64,000 nucleotides of DNA from Zygaena filipendulae (Eukaryota > Arthropoda > Insecta > Lepidoptera > Zygaenidae): contig OU015675.1 in assembly GCA_907165275.2 (NCBI GenBank), positions 6,775,501-6,839,500 of the forward strand. The letters run 5' to 3'. Made by a program: the position numbers and the translations under genes. The notes beneath the pieces were generated by a model, which saw nothing but the letters and a program-made list of their open reading frames with translations, ran no database searches and was not told where the DNA came from. Shown here in pieces: positions 22,332 through 33,889 of the stretch (positions are counted from its first letter, which is position 1; the number at the start of each line of letters is the position of its first letter).

Positions 22332-22807
22332 ACTAGCGGTCCCGTGCAGTTTCACCCGGGATAATTTCGAAGTTCCCGCGAAATTGTTCCATACAAACTT
22401 TGCAACCCCTTTTCATCCCATTAGGGGTTGAATTTTCGAAAATCCTTCCTTATCGGATGCCTACGTCATACAAAGAACACACCGTCCAAGTTTCAGGTCT
22501 CTACAATCAGCAGTTTAGGCTGTGCGTTGATCAATCAGTCATTCAGGATAAAGCATTTTATATGCATAGATATAATTATGTAGAAGGTGAAACTGAGTGA
22601 CCGATCGATCAACGCACAGCTGAAACCCCTAAGTCTAGAATCATGAAGTTTCGCATAAATATTCCTTAAGTAACGTAGGTGTGCAGTAAGAAAGGATTTT
22701 TGAAAATTCAATCCCAAGAGGGTGAAAAGGTGTTGCCAAGATTGTATGGAACAATTACGCGGGAACTCCGAAATTATCGCGGGCGAAACCGCGCGGGACA
22801 GCTAGTA
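22332..22807. mobile_element. Inverted pair of CCGCGG retroposon-tail pieces
   Basis: A forward head (ctagcggtcccgtgcagttt, 22332) and a reverse end (gggaactccgaaattatcgc to gacagctagta, ending 22807) face each other. Between them inner words also mirror (ttgttccatacaa with ttgtatggaacaa; gatcaatcagtc with gatcgatcaacgc). The whole reads as a large imperfect inverted repeat. Confidence 0.55.
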
Positions 22808-22809
22808 TA

Positions 22810-23118
22810 TAATATCTCTATTGGTTGTCCGTTTACGTTTTGTATTTGCGAGTATCCCGACTAGGTAAGGTGTGGCACGAAATTCGGATTTGCTGGACGC
22901 ATTTTCTGTCGTCAGCTGTACCGTACCTATCGTAAGTTTAATGTGTGATTGTACACAAATCATAACCCCGCTGTGGACATAAGTCTTGAGTTGCAGCCTA
23001 GAGCCCTAAAAATCAACTTTACAGTAAATTATCTAAGTGACTGTAAGTTGTAACTTGTTTTGTGTCTGAATCTATACTTATAATGAAACTGTAGAGAGGT
23101 CAATTCTGTATATTGAAT
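22810..23118. other. No gene seen
   Basis: No recognisable element or coding region. Confidence 0.4.
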
Positions 23119-23472
23119 ATACAACGTGTTAATGAATTAACTGAAAACTAGAAAGTAGTTTGCTCAGAATTGACTAGCGAATCGATCGCACTATGTTTTA
23201 ATATAGGTTATATTTTTTCATTTTTACTAGCCCATATCTAAATTGTTTATAATACAATATTTGGCGCGTACGCCGCTTGCAGCAGAAAAAATCGAACTGG
23301 TAGGCGCGGGGGTAGCGCTTGGAATTTCGTAGATAGGTCACCTCCAAACTAATGTTGAATAACTTTTAAAGTATACATTTTTTCAACATAAAATAAATTT
23401 TATTCATATTATTGGTTATTTTTTTAAATGGGGTGTATCAGGTTTTCAGTTAATTCATTAACACGTTGTATA
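23119..23472 (+). mobile_element. MITE with ACAACGTGTTAAT ends, full copy
   Basis: About 354 bp, from atacaacgtgttaatgaatt to aattcattaacacgttgtat. Inverted ends of about 30 bp are nearly perfect, and the flanking ttgaat/attcaa extends the symmetry. Confidence 0.8.
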
Positions 23473-23744
23473 TTCAAAATTAATATTGGAGGATGAATGG
23501 TGATCGATACTGACGCCAAAAATACAATCAGTAAATTTTTTGTCTGTCTGTCTGTCTGTATGTGCACGCATGGATCAAAAACTACTGAAGAGATTTTAAC
23601 CAAACTTGGTACGATTGTAGTCCATACTCCTGGGCAGGTTATAGGCTATATAACATAACGATAAGACACATAGGAGCTAAGCAGTGACGATAAATTTGAA
23701 GCAAGTCGGATGAAAATGCGCTTTAGAGCTCTTATCCTTGCATA

Positions 23745-23891
23745 CGTTTACTCAATCACGCAAATACGGCTGAACGGATTTGGATGAAATTTGGTATGCA
23801 CGTTGTATATAGGACATAGGGTACTTTCATCCCGGAATTTTCACGGGAACTCCGAAATTACTGCGGTTGAAACCACGGGGCACAGCTAGTA
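23745..23891 (-). mobile_element. CCGCGG retroposon tail, reverse
   Basis: cgtttactcaatcacgcaa, cggctgaacggatttggatg, gacatagggtactttcatcc and ggaactccgaaattactgcg, then gaaaccacggggcacagcta. Confidence 0.7.
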
Positions 23892-23892
23892 G

Positions 23893-23953
23893 TAAATAAA
23901 TAAATAGTCTAGCTTAAGAACCTAAGTTTTAAGCTAGACTATTTATTTATTTA
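23893..23953. repeat. Perfect hairpin, 25-bp arms
   Basis: Arms 23893-23917 and 23929-23953 are exact reverse complements around an 11-base loop. The arm core is aatagtctagctta. It sits directly at the end of a retroposon tail. Confidence 0.8.
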
Positions 23954-25470
23954 GGTACTTAAATAGGTTTTGTTACACAAAAATTGGTTCAAGAGTGTGT
24001 GAGCTCAATACTTGTGAGTATAGTATAGTATGTTAAGCGAGCGAGCGGATCCGCAGGCAATAGCTAGTGGTGAACCTAAAATCCCCGTCGATGGCAAACG
24101 AAAGAAAAACTCACAATCAAAGTTCGAATAAAAAATAAAATAAACTTTCGATTCGAGTGAAAAATGCAAATTCCAGTGTTAATGAAGCGCAAATAAAAAT
24201 TAACGAACAACAACTTCAAATCAACATGAAATGGCAAGCATAAGCGGCCTCGCGCGTCGATGGTTCCGTACCTACTACCTTCTGAAACTGATAATTAAAG
24301 TCGAAAAAAAAAAAGATACGTTCTATGTAAGTGTTTGTCTAATCGTTATTGTTAAAATATTCAGCACGATAAAATTGTATTTTTTGTAGTATGCTGATTG
24401 CAAGATATTGTTTGTATGTGATATTGATGAAATTTATATATGTATGTTAGTCTAAGTGTGCCACATTTTATGAGTGTATATACTTACGCATATTTGATCA
24501 CATATTTCTTTAGAAACTGGAAGTCTGATTGCAATAACTTGTTATTTGTTGGATTAAGTGTCTTTCAATTTAGAGAGTAGTTTTATCAAAATTGGTTTGG
24601 CAGTCATTAAAAAAATAATTAAACGGACTTAAAACAACTGATGAGGGAAAAATTATTGTATCGATACTGATACTGGATTCGTTTTTAAAGAGAGACTGAG
24701 AACCTTTGCGTGCGGAACCTAAAAAAAAACTAAAAAAAAAAGGGAATCTTCGAAAACTCAATTCTGAGTTAACCTTTTTTCTCTAGTAATGAGTTAATCA
24801 AGAAACATTGGACGAAAAGAGGTATCCGCATAATTGTTTCTGTTTAGTTTCTTTTTGCTTTGCCTTTTTATGTGAAAGAAACAAAAAAGGAAAAAGAAAA
24901 TAAAAAAAAAGCTGTGTTCATTTAGGTAGCGCGCGGCGGGCACAAAAGAACTCCTAAACGCTATTTAACGTGCATTGTATCATGGTACATTTAATTTGGC
25001 TCCGCTGGGATACTTACAAGATGTCCCCTACTACGTGTTACTTTGTAACTTTACACTCAACATTTTTAAAGGGTAAAGAGCTTGAAATAATATTGATTCA
25101 TATTATTCATGGTGGTCTCGTCACTCCTAAAATATTCGTATATACCTATGTAACAAATAACTTTTCCTACAAAATAATATATGTGACTTGTGTGCGGATT
25201 CGGCTGTAGTGAGCGCTGGAGAGCCGCTTCAAACCTCACCATTTTGCTGTATAATAATGGTTATTTTTTATAAGTTTCACTTTTCTTATATATTTTACTG
25301 GTTAAGGATGATGTAGAAGGTATAAAATATGTAATTTACCTAATTATTATACTAACAACAGGTTATTACCAAATGGCTTCGTAAGGAATATAACACATGA
25401 TTTGTTTTATTAGATCGACTTTCGTCTTGCATCTAAGTCGACAGATTCCCATAAAGAACACCTCCTATGT
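23954..25470. other. No gene seen
   Basis: AT-rich DNA with A and T runs (about 24300, 24720, 24900). Open frames here are short and show no family resemblance. Confidence 0.45.
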
Positions 25471-25489
25471 ATTCTGTATGCATCATTTG

Positions 25490-25560
25490 TTTTTTGCGCA
25501 TCGCTGGCCGCTGCCGGGGCACGCTCGCTACGCTCGCTTGACTCTCAAATTAAACCTATC
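25490..25560 (+). repeat. GC-rich repeat piece, CGCTCGCTACGCTCGCT
   Basis: gcgcatcgctggccgctgcc and gcacgctcgctacgctcgct recur at 50585-50635 beside a TIR element end. A shared repeat of unknown class. Confidence 0.45.
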
Positions 25561-25978
25561 CCAACATAGAATCGGGCTGCTCTGTACGAGATATAAAGCT
25601 GGGAAGGGCAGGCGTTTCTATAATATCTATGACACCTGTAACAGTGTAATTCATAGATCGTAGTTTTCATTGAGTCAAAAGGGCCACACTAATGGCAAAC
25701 TCTGAATAAAACTCATCGAGAAGTCGGAACACTCGACGACCGAGTGAGTTTCCATGGTAGGAGATGGAATTAAACATCCACAGAGTTCAGTGAGTTAGTC
25801 CAAATGGGAAGATGGGAATTCTAGACTCCGTTAAACGAGTGAGGTTTCGAATGCGTGCTTACGTCAGAGACCATCTCAAGTTAATTGCTCGAAGACGATC
25901 AGAATCTAGATCTTAGCTAAGTAGTAATTACTGAGATACTAATAATACCATGAGTTGCGTGTTTGTTTTTTATTTAAA
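25561..25978. other. No gene seen
   Basis: No recognisable element or coding region. Confidence 0.4.
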
Positions 25979-26160
25979 ACTAGCTGTTTCTCGCGGTTTC
26001 ACCTGCAGTAATTTCAGAGTGCCCGCGGCAGGTGCGGGATAAACAGTATCCTATGTCCTTCTCTGTACCCTTGACAACGTGTATACTAAATCTCATGATG
26101 ATCGGTTGAGCCGTTAACGCGTGAAGGCGTAAGTTATTTCTTTGAAGCGTATTCGTATCG
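25979..26160 (+). mobile_element. CCGCGG retroposon tail, 3' degraded
   Basis: actagctgtttctcgcgg, gtaatttcagagtgcccgcg, ctatgtccttctctgtaccc and gatgatcggttgagccgtta; the terminal part is lost. Confidence 0.65.
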
Positions 26161-26250
26161 GATTAAGATCATAAACTTTGACATTTTACTAGTTCAAAAT
26201 GATAGATATCGTACGCTAAGCTAGCTTAGTTAAAGAGTTATGAAATTTTT

Positions 26251-26541
26251 TTAACTGTAAAGTATGTACACACTTGCGAATGCCAAGCAAGCTAAGCTGT
26301 AGGTCTTAAAAGCTAGTGAAAGTAATAAAGAGCGAATCTCAAATTCGGGATTGGCTTTAAAATACCATAAAAAACCACACATAACGTTTCGCAGACCGGC
26401 TTTTACAACCCTTTCGTCTAGCGATTTACGACCTTCCAGCGCTCGTAAATACAATTCCAGCAAAACTATCCTGGTCCTTCTATAAAGCAAAGTGAATGGG
26501 ACACTGCCAGCTACTAAACTGCAAGTTAAGGCTCCTGCCAC
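26251..26541 (-). other. Unassigned open frame, probably repeat-derived
   Basis: A 96-codon minus frame with words such as RRTRIVLLELYLRALEGR and GLRNVMCGFLWYF. It has no stop, but I recognise no protein domain. I think it belongs to a dispersed repeat, without a second copy in the window to prove it. Confidence 0.3.
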
Positions 26542-26937
26542 ACACGTGTGCTATAAATGAATGCATTATTTGATATAGTACTCGTTATAACGTTGGATAT
26601 AGCAGTACTCGTTATAACGTCGGATATCACGCATGGAACGCTCAATAATACGTCTCATAATTATTCATTACACACAACTGTATATTAAAAAAATATATTT
26701 TTTATTCCGTAATTCCCTCGGAATCTCCGAAATTAAGAAGGGAGAAACTGCAGGAAATAGCTATTTAAAAATAAAGACGACGACGAGTGAAAGTAAAAAT
26801 TTCCAAATTGTTTCACTTTAATAAATAAATATTAATAAATAGCAAATTAGGATACGTTTAACGTTATAACTAAAATGCAGTAACGCATGCTATAATATCG
26901 AGCGGTAAAATCGCGCCCATAGATTTAGGAATATTAG
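26542..26937. other. No gene; a reverse retroposon-tail trace at about 26690-26760
   Basis: ttattccgtaattccctcgg and ctccgaaattaagaaggg are the degraded tail. tactcgttataacg is repeated directly at 26578 and 26606. Confidence 0.4.
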
Positions 26938-27196
26938 ACATTTTTTTTTTATTTTTAGTCCGTTCTGTAGATTCATAAAAAATATTAGACACGATTTTTT
27001 TCTTTTTTTTTAAATAACGGAGATACGTTGAGTCGAAATGTCGCGTGATGTCACAAGCAGGTGCAGTTTTTATCTGCATATGACGTTACGAACCCCCTCT
27101 CCCAAACTTTAATGCGCTTTATCCAAGCATATTCTCATTAATTTGAAAAAGCGAAATATACGTGTCTATTATTAATCTAACTGACGGATTAAATAG
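26938..27196 (+). mobile_element. MITE, TGACGTCA family, copy 5 (old, partial)
   Basis: Keeps tagtccgttctgtagatt, gagtcgaaatgtcgcgtga and aaactttaatgcgctttatc. The palindromes have mutated (tgatgtcac, tgacgttac). The ends are lost. Confidence 0.6.
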
Positions 27197-27535
27197 AATT
27201 TAGAAAAAAAAATAGTGAAATAGCCTATTCTGCGATTTTGTCTGTGGGGAGGAGCCTTTACCGTAGTTCAGGGGTCTATGAAATCTGGTTGCGGATGGAA
27301 CGAGGAGCAAGCTCGTGATAGCATTGATAAGGTGTCACGATATTTGAGATGTTTTTGGAGATAAAATGAAAAAGCTGTCTCAGTGAAGTATCTACGTAAG
27401 GGTCTTTTCAAGGATTCTTTTAACACTCGGAAGTAGCGGGTAAGTAGGTAATCACTGTCTGATGGTTCCGTAAAGAAACAAAGTTAATCACTTTATTTTT
27501 TTGTTCCTTATTTACAATCCTTACTTATATTATAA
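27197..27535. other. No gene seen
   Basis: No recognisable element or coding region. Confidence 0.4.
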
Positions 27536-28026
27536 ACTAGCTGTGTCCCGCGGTTTCACTCGCGCAAGTTGCAGAATTCCCGCAGGATCTCCAAAGTAGC
27601 CTAATGTATTCATTACAACATCAGCTGATTAGCACTGGAAGTCCCGTCAATATCGGTCCAACCGTTTCGGAGATTCACCCGCGTGAGTTTCGGAATTCCC
27701 GCAGGAACTCCAAACTTCTTTTAAAAAAACCTTGTCTTGACAATAACGAACACAAAAAAAAAACAATTTTTCGATTTGGTGCAGTCGTTTGGAAGTTATG
27801 CGCTTAGCAACACATTTGGCGATTCATTTTTATTATATAGATATGCGAAATTGAGTTTGTTTCTTTTACGCCTCAATGGCTCAAGGGATCATCATGAAAT
27901 TTTGCATACACCTCTTTACTTGTCAGCGATACAGAGAAGAACATACACATACAGTATTTTTTATCCTCGAATTCCCGCGGGAATTCCGAAATTACCGCGG
28001 ATGAAACCGCGGGGCACAGCTAGTTA
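27536..28026. mobile_element. Pair of CCGCGG retroposon tails, head to head around a short centre
   Basis: A forward copy starts at actagctgtgtcccgcgg (27536) and has a duplicated gcaggaactccaaac block. A reverse copy ends at gaaaccgcggggcacagcta (28022). Both heads face outward. Confidence 0.65.
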
Positions 28027-28083
28027 TAATCTAACGGTATTTACGATTTTACAGTGACATACATACAATTTATTTTTAGTCAA

Positions 28084-28409
28084 GGGATGTGGACTACTTT
28101 TGAAAATCAAAATTCTAATTAGTCCGTCAGTTAGAAAATAAAAAAAAACAATAGACACGTATTTTTTGCTTTTTTAAATAAATTAAAATATACAGAGATA
28201 AAGGGCATTAAAGTTTAGGATGCGGAGGTCGTGACGTCACTAACCGCAAAACCGCCATACAAACTGTCAGAATAGTGACGTCACGCGAAATTTCAACTCA
28301 ATATATCGCCGTTATTTTTTGATTACGTAAAAAAAGAAAAAAATACGTGTCCAATATTTTTTAATAATCTACAAGACGGACTAAAAAATAAAAATTAGTC
28401 AAAATGCCC
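28084..28409 (-). mobile_element. MITE, TGACGTCA family, copy 6
   Basis: gggatgtggactactttt to aaatgccc, 326 bp, with both tgacgtcac palindromes. Confidence 0.8.
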
Positions 28410-28674
28410 ATTGTAGATAGGTATATCATATAAAAAGGTTTTTCAATCGACGTGCAAATTAATCTCGTACCAAAAAAGAACGTTAGGAAAGATCAATTTG
28501 CGCTTAGCGGACGATTATTATTATCCGTCCGTTTAGTGGACGACTAGCAACAGCCAATTTAATACCCTTATCAGTTACTATTTGACTCTCAGTCGCTATG
28601 GGCTTGGAGCACCTATGTGAATAAACTCGCTGTAGCCTCTATGCTCTGTAGCTGTTATGAGGCGCGTTTATATT

Positions 28675-29100
28675 GGACTAGCCGATCCCCTTTCGATTTC
28701 ACCCGCGTCCGTTTCAGAATCCCCTCAAGAAAGAATTCGCTCCCTTGATCGGTTGAGTAGTTAAGGTGTGAAAAGGTTACAGACTGATAGATATATGTAA
28801 TTACTTTCGCATTTACATACGTATATAATACTAGCTGTCCCCCGCGATTTCATCCGCGGTAATTTCGGAGTTCTCGCGAGAATTGCTGCGGGACAAAAGT
28901 AGTCTATGTCCTTCTTTGTACCCCTAACAGTAGTTTACAGCGATTTGCTGTTCCCCGCATTAGTGCCGGAGTTCCCGCGGGAATTCCGGGATAAAAACTA
29001 CAAAATGGTTACAAAATTTTATCAAAATCCGTTCAGTAGTTTAGGAGTCCATCGCCCACAAACAACGTGACACGTGATTTATATATATTATTAAGATTAA
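28675..29100 (+). mobile_element. Cluster of three CCGCGG retroposon tails
   Basis: Heads at 28677 (actagccgatcccctttcg), 28829 (actagctgtcccccgcga) and about 28947 (gctgttccccgcat) follow each other in the same direction. The last ends in the aacaacgtgacacgtgattt subfamily end. Confidence 0.65.
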
Positions 29101-29296
29101 GATAAGATAATAAGACTAAGTATGGATTAATACCTTTAATATTTATATTTATAATACCAATATGACAGGAGCTTACGTCCTTAGTGATCACGTAGTCGGT
29201 AATGACGTCACGTTCCGCTTCGGACGTCCAAAGACCCAAACTTATGAAGGGTAATTCTACCTCTTTGGTACCACCGCCTACTTGTCTACGAGCCAT
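29033..29296 (-). other. Unassigned open frame MARRQVGGGTKEVELPF
   Basis: An 87-codon minus frame. Its first half (MARRQVGGGTKEVELPFI, then GLWTSEAERDV) looks more protein-like than most frames here, but no domain is recognised and its end runs into a retroposon tail. It could be a gene piece captured or interrupted by repeats, or chance. Confidence 0.25.
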
Positions 29297-29399
29297 TGCT
29301 TTGGAACGATTACAAAGAAATTTAAAAAGATTTTCTCATTATTTGCTTTGCATTCGGCTTTCACAATTAATCTTTTAACTTTCAAATTATATTTTTTTA

Positions 29400-29527
29400 T
29401 TTTTTTTTGTCACAGGGGCAAACGGGCAAGTGGTACACCTGATGGTAAGTGATTACCGCCGCCCATAGACATCTGCAACACCAGAAGGCATGCAGGTGCA
29501 TTGCCGACCTGAAACGGGGATGGGAAT
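29400..29527 (-). mobile_element. SINE-like fragment, second family (CACCTGATGGTAAGTGATTACC)
   Basis: Holds acacctgatggtaagtgatt, agacatctgcaacaccagaa and gcattgccgacctg, shared in reverse with 3930-4075 and directly with 51735-51860. Confidence 0.6.
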
Positions 29528-29543
29528 TTCAAATTATATATTA

Positions 29544-30062
29544 CTAGCTGTCCCCCGCGGTTTCACTCGCGGTAATTTCGGAGTTCCCGCGGGAATTCCG
29601 GGATAAAAACTATCCTATCTTTTAAGTTGGACCCTATTATAGGCGGTTACAAAAATTTATCAAAATCCGTTCAGTAGTTTCGGAGTCCATCGCGGACAAA
29701 CAACGTGACACGTGATTTATATATTAAGACTAGCTGTCCCCCGCGATTTCATCCGCGGTAATTTCGGAATTCCTGCGGAAGTTGCGAGAAAAAAGTACTC
29801 TATGTCCTTCTGTTCCCGAGGGAATTCCGGGATAAAAACTATCCTATCTTTTAAGTTGGACCATATTATAAATGGTTGCAAAATTTTATCAAAATCCGTT
29901 CAGTAGTTTCGGAGTCCATCGCGGACAAACAACGTGACACGTGATTTATATATATTAGATGTGATACCCAGTAACTAGCCGTTCCCGCAGTTTCACCTGG
30001 GTTAATTTCGAATTATTGCCACGGGAGTTCCGAGATAAAATGTAGGTACTCTTAGTCCTTTT
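29544..30062 (+). mobile_element. Cluster of three CCGCGG retroposon tails
   Basis: Heads at 29544, 29729 and 29972, same orientation, back to back. The first two share tcctatcttttaagttggacc and the end cgtgacacgtgatttatata, which indicates tandem duplication of a subfamily copy. Confidence 0.7.
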
Positions 30063-31894
30063 CTGCGTTTCAATTTTTTTTCCTTATGTTTTTTCATGCT
30101 TAATAAATAGTATTTAGAAAACCAGGAGACACGTAGTTTTTCTTTTCCCGAAATTTTCATTCTAAGTTATTTAAAAATTAATTTTAAAATGTTGAATATT
30201 TATAAAATTCATGTCAGGATGAACATATACATTTCCTTTACCTCACTTGACATAGCTAAAAAAATCGAAAATAACTTTGTTCAACAGAATAACATTGACA
30301 CTTCATTTTTTAATTTAGGTATATACGGTGAGCGCAAAGGTATTTACGGTGTACATCCTAACTTTGGACCTCACGAAGTTTTTGTTGAATATTTCGTTAA
30401 ATAAGTAATAAAAAAAGTTCTAAAAAATGTGTACGGTGATATTTATAAACAAATATCTCGAAATGGTTTTCGATTTAAAGTAGGTACCTATTTAAAATTG
30501 AATTGTTGTTAATTACATATATGCAAAATTTTATGATGATCGATTGAGTAGTTAAAACGGGAAAGCGTAAAAAACAAACTTTCACATTACCTCTGATACC
30601 TCTGATGTGTCTCAATACCATCGAAAAAGTGTTGATACCTCCATGCTGTCCCAGACGAAGTCTATAGGTAATGTTTTTGTCTATAACTATCTATAACTAT
30701 AGAATATACACCTGTTTTAGAATAGAATAGAAGTTTATTCGGTACCAAAATTAAAATTAAACACAAACTTAAAGAATAAAATGTACTAGGTACTTAAACC
30801 AAAATGGCCGCCACTCAGTATATGCCGTTGAACTAGTTCCATTCTAGCTCTATACCTCCAACAATATGGGCTAACTAACGAGTTAATTCACTCCCAGCTG
30901 CATTCGAACCGGCCAGTACCGAATTGACTCTGCCTTGTAGAATAAAATATTTCAACTTCAATATGAAAATCAAGCGAGTTTTTGGTGGGAATCGAAGATG
31001 GTCAGTCCGTCATTTATTTTCATGTTGATAAAAAAAGGTTAAAACTTTTGATGTGTTTATGGTGGTGCTGTATTGGATAATAATAGTAGTTTATTATGAC
31101 GTGTGCAGGAATATGACCTCTCAAGCTGATTTCTTCGGTATCCTCCAAAAGATCCTTGCAACCTTCAGGTCATTGTTGAAGCATAGGCAAACGATATGCA
31201 ATCAACCTATAAGCACCGGGTTTAAACCCGATAAAAGCCTGGCCGTTTAATGGGTTTTATAGGGTTTTAACATAAGCACCGGGTCAATGGGCATCTATAT
31301 ACTTGGGGCGCTTGCGTTTAAGGAGAATGGGCATTTGCTTTAGTTAGGTTGTTGACGTAGCCTGTGGACGCCTGTCGCATCACTTAGATTATAATATAAT
31401 TATGTTCTTTGGTTTCCATCACCGTTCAGCAGCCATTTTATTTGGGGAACAATCTAGCAGTATCATTAGCGTTTCGTCATAATTATTTTAATTGCTAAAA
31501 CATGTACCATGATGTGCATAAAGTTTAAATAAATAAATACACACATTACCATAATTAATGCGATAAATCGCGATAGATGTCATAATTGAAGAATATATTA
31601 TACTTTAGAAGTATTATAACACCACAGTTTTATGGTACTTATTAGTATTAGAAAGAAAGAAAGAAAGAAAATACATTATTAGTATGCATTACTTTTAAAT
31701 TTTGTTTACATGCGGATGACACCAGCTCCCAAGATACAGGTTTTCCTAGTTTGGGAGATGGGGTTACCTACTTTCACTCATATTGTTGGTTTCAATAAAG
31801 TATTTATTATTATTATTATTATTCATTTATTAATCTTAAATTTAGGTTTTTTACAGTATAAATTTACAAAATCTATATATGTATATAAAAGAAA
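30063..31894. other. No gene seen; repeat traces only
   Basis: 30725-30790 (agaatagaatagaagttta, ttcggtacc) resembles a repeat 3' tail. 31201-31275 has gcaccgggt twice. 31651-31669 is an (AGAA)n run. 31780-31825 (tttcaataaagtatttatta, ATT repeat) resembles a LINE 3' end. The 71-codon frame at 30189-30404 has no recognised domain. Confidence 0.4.
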
Positions 31895-32170
31895 GTCGTG
31901 TTAGTTACACTATTTATAACTCAAGAACGGCTGAACCGATTTGGCTGAAAATTTATGGGGAGGTAGCTTAGAACCAGGAAACGCACATAGGATACTTTTT
32001 ATCCCGGAATTCCCGCATTAACTCCGACGGTGAAATCTCATGAAATTTTGCATACTTAGGTACAACATTGTCAGGGGTACAGAGAAGGACATAGGGTAGG
32101 TACTTTACATTCCGGAATTCCTGCGGGATCTCCGAAATTTCCGCGGGTGAAACCGCTGGGAATAGCTAGT
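31895..32170 (-). mobile_element. CCGCGG retroposon tail, reverse, with a partial duplicate
   Basis: ctcaagaacggctgaaccga, catggggaggtagct-type middle, gatactttttatcccggaat, then a second block gacatagggtaggtacttt and ggaattcctgcgggatctcc, ending gaaaccgctgggaatagcta. Confidence 0.65.
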
Positions 32171-32735
32171 ATCTAATAAATATTATAAAAAACCTAAACC
32201 TAGTTATTATTATTATCTATTATTAGTGTGAGGTAGGACGCAATTAAGTACGTAAAATACATAATATTATTTTTATTTAATTTTTCTACAATATCAAGAA
32301 TATTTAGAAGCAGAGAGATTTATTTAGAGAAGAAGCGAGGAAGAAAGTCGTGAACAAACTTACATTCGCATTTATAATATTAGTTAGGATTAGGCGAAAT
32401 TTCGGATGAGTTTTCTTTAAATGAGGAAGCAGTTTTTTTATAATATTCTGTCGAGCTGTTCCTCAATCGCGTTAACTACGGCGGAGTCACCGCGGGAGAA
32501 ACGGCTATTTAATTTATAAGCGTCTTGGAAGTATATACAACGTGTGGTACGATTAACTGCAAATATTTACAGGGTTGGAAGTATAAACTGTTATAAACAT
32601 GTTCATAAAATAAATAAGTGTTTTTTCTTGGAACATCCTGATGGTAATCTCGGGACTCGGTGTATTCTACTTATACGACTATGATAAGCCTTTTTGCTCC
32701 GTACAAGTATTTGTGGGTGTCACATGACGTGTCAC
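32171..32735. other. No gene seen
   Basis: Contains a tail end (acattcgcatttataatattag, about 32365) and a trace of another copy near 32450-32510. No coding region. Confidence 0.4.
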
Positions 32736-32739
32736 ATAA

Positions 32740-32965
32740 CTGGCGTGATCGTGTGCAGTGTACGCCGTCCGGTGCATCAGTGCATTCTGGCCACCGGGAC
32801 GCGACGGTACTCTAGTAGTAGGCTAGTTATATTTTCATAGAATAAACGTATACAAGTCAGATTACGAAGTACTTACTTTCTTTCCTCAACTAGTGACAGC
32901 ACAACTATAACCTTCCGATTATCCCAACATTGGTGACCCCGACGTGATTAACAAAGTTCGTCCAT
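32740..32965 (+). mobile_element. Possible LTR end with primer-binding site
   Basis: The run ends cattggtgaccccgacgtga, which resembles the junction of an LTR with a tRNA primer-binding site in insect LTR elements. Upstream text (ctctagtagtaggctagtta, atagaataaacgtatacaag) could be an LTR with a polyadenylation region. No partner LTR or gag/pol is present in the window, so it would be a fragment. Confidence 0.35.
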
Positions 32966-33029
32966 TTACTCTGTCATTTTTGTGTGTATAATGTATCGTT
33001 TAACATTGCAATTTAACAATGAAATTTTA

Positions 33030-33190
33030 CAGCGATGATAGATCAGTGGTTTGTGCGTTCGGATCAAACGCAGCAAGGCGTAGGTTCAAACCCTAACAAT
33101 GAGCTTGAGCCGTCGGTGAAGGAAAACATCGTGAAGAGACCATAGCATGGTGAACGGTGGTAGGGCGCTTTCTAGTGCCTGGATGCCTAG
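33030..33190 (+). mobile_element. tRNA-derived SINE-like element, second family, head
   Basis: gatagatcagtggtttgtgc (A-box-like) and cgtaggttcaaaccctaac (B-box-like), then gtgaaggaaaacatcgtgaa and ggtggtagggcgctttctag as at 3775-3890. Confidence 0.55.
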
Positions 33191-33204
33191 CTACCACCTT
33201 CAAG

Positions 33205-33288
33205 TTGCAACATAGGGTGCTTTTTACTCCTTGAATTTCCGCAGGATCTCCAAAATTAACGCGGGCCATACCGCGTGAAACAGCTAGT
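33205..33288 (-). mobile_element. CCGCGG retroposon tail, reverse fragment
   Basis: cttgaatttccgcaggatct, aattaacgcgggccataccg, ending gtgaaacagctagtgg. It lies at the left edge of the segment duplicated as 51133 onward. Confidence 0.6.
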
Positions 33289-33889
33289 GGATATATAAAG
33301 AAAAGTCGACACTCAGTTTAAAAATAATTATATTTGGCATTCCAGGGACTTATAGTCAAATATATAAAATAATACTTCTGTAACATTTAAACACAATATT
33401 ATACAGGACTATTTTTTAAGCAATGCGCAAAAAAAAATTGGTGGTTCAGTATCACTAATAGAACACATTTCCATTATTTGTTCAAAACTTTTTATATTTT
33501 TTTATCCGACTTTAAATTAGCAAAATAGGGACACTATCTATTCGTTATAATATCAAAGGGCGCGCGCGCGGCGGTGTTGCAGCGGGGGTGAACGACCTCG
33601 ATCAGCTGTCGGTACATTGTAATCCACGTAAATACCTAGCCAAACGAGCGCTTCGCGCGCAGCGGTGGCGGCGGCAAATAGAGTAGCCAATAAATCAATT
33701 GCAAAGTATACATCTTTCGTTCACGTTAACTTTACTTTTTTGTACTAAGACTTATCAAAATAAAAAAGGTGTTTATTAAAACTCCTTTATGCATGCATCC
33801 TGCATAGTTTTTCTATTTAATTTTTTTAATTCAAGATTTTATTTTCATTATTATGAATGCAAATGTCGGTTTGTTTTTTTTGTTTGCTT
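33289..33889. other. No gene; left flank of the protease duplication and a GC-rich patch
   Basis: From ctagtggatat (33285) the words aaagaaaagtcgacactc and catttaaacacaatatta correspond to 51133-51310, so this is the 3' flank of gene A shared with gene C. At 33555-33680 a GC-rich patch has gcgcgcgcgcggcgg and later gcgcttcgcgcgcag. Confidence 0.5.

Noticed and set aside
32740..32965. A complete LTR retrotransposon
   Set aside because: Only one LTR-like end with a primer-site-like word is seen; no gag/pol or second LTR follows. Kept only as a weak fragment.
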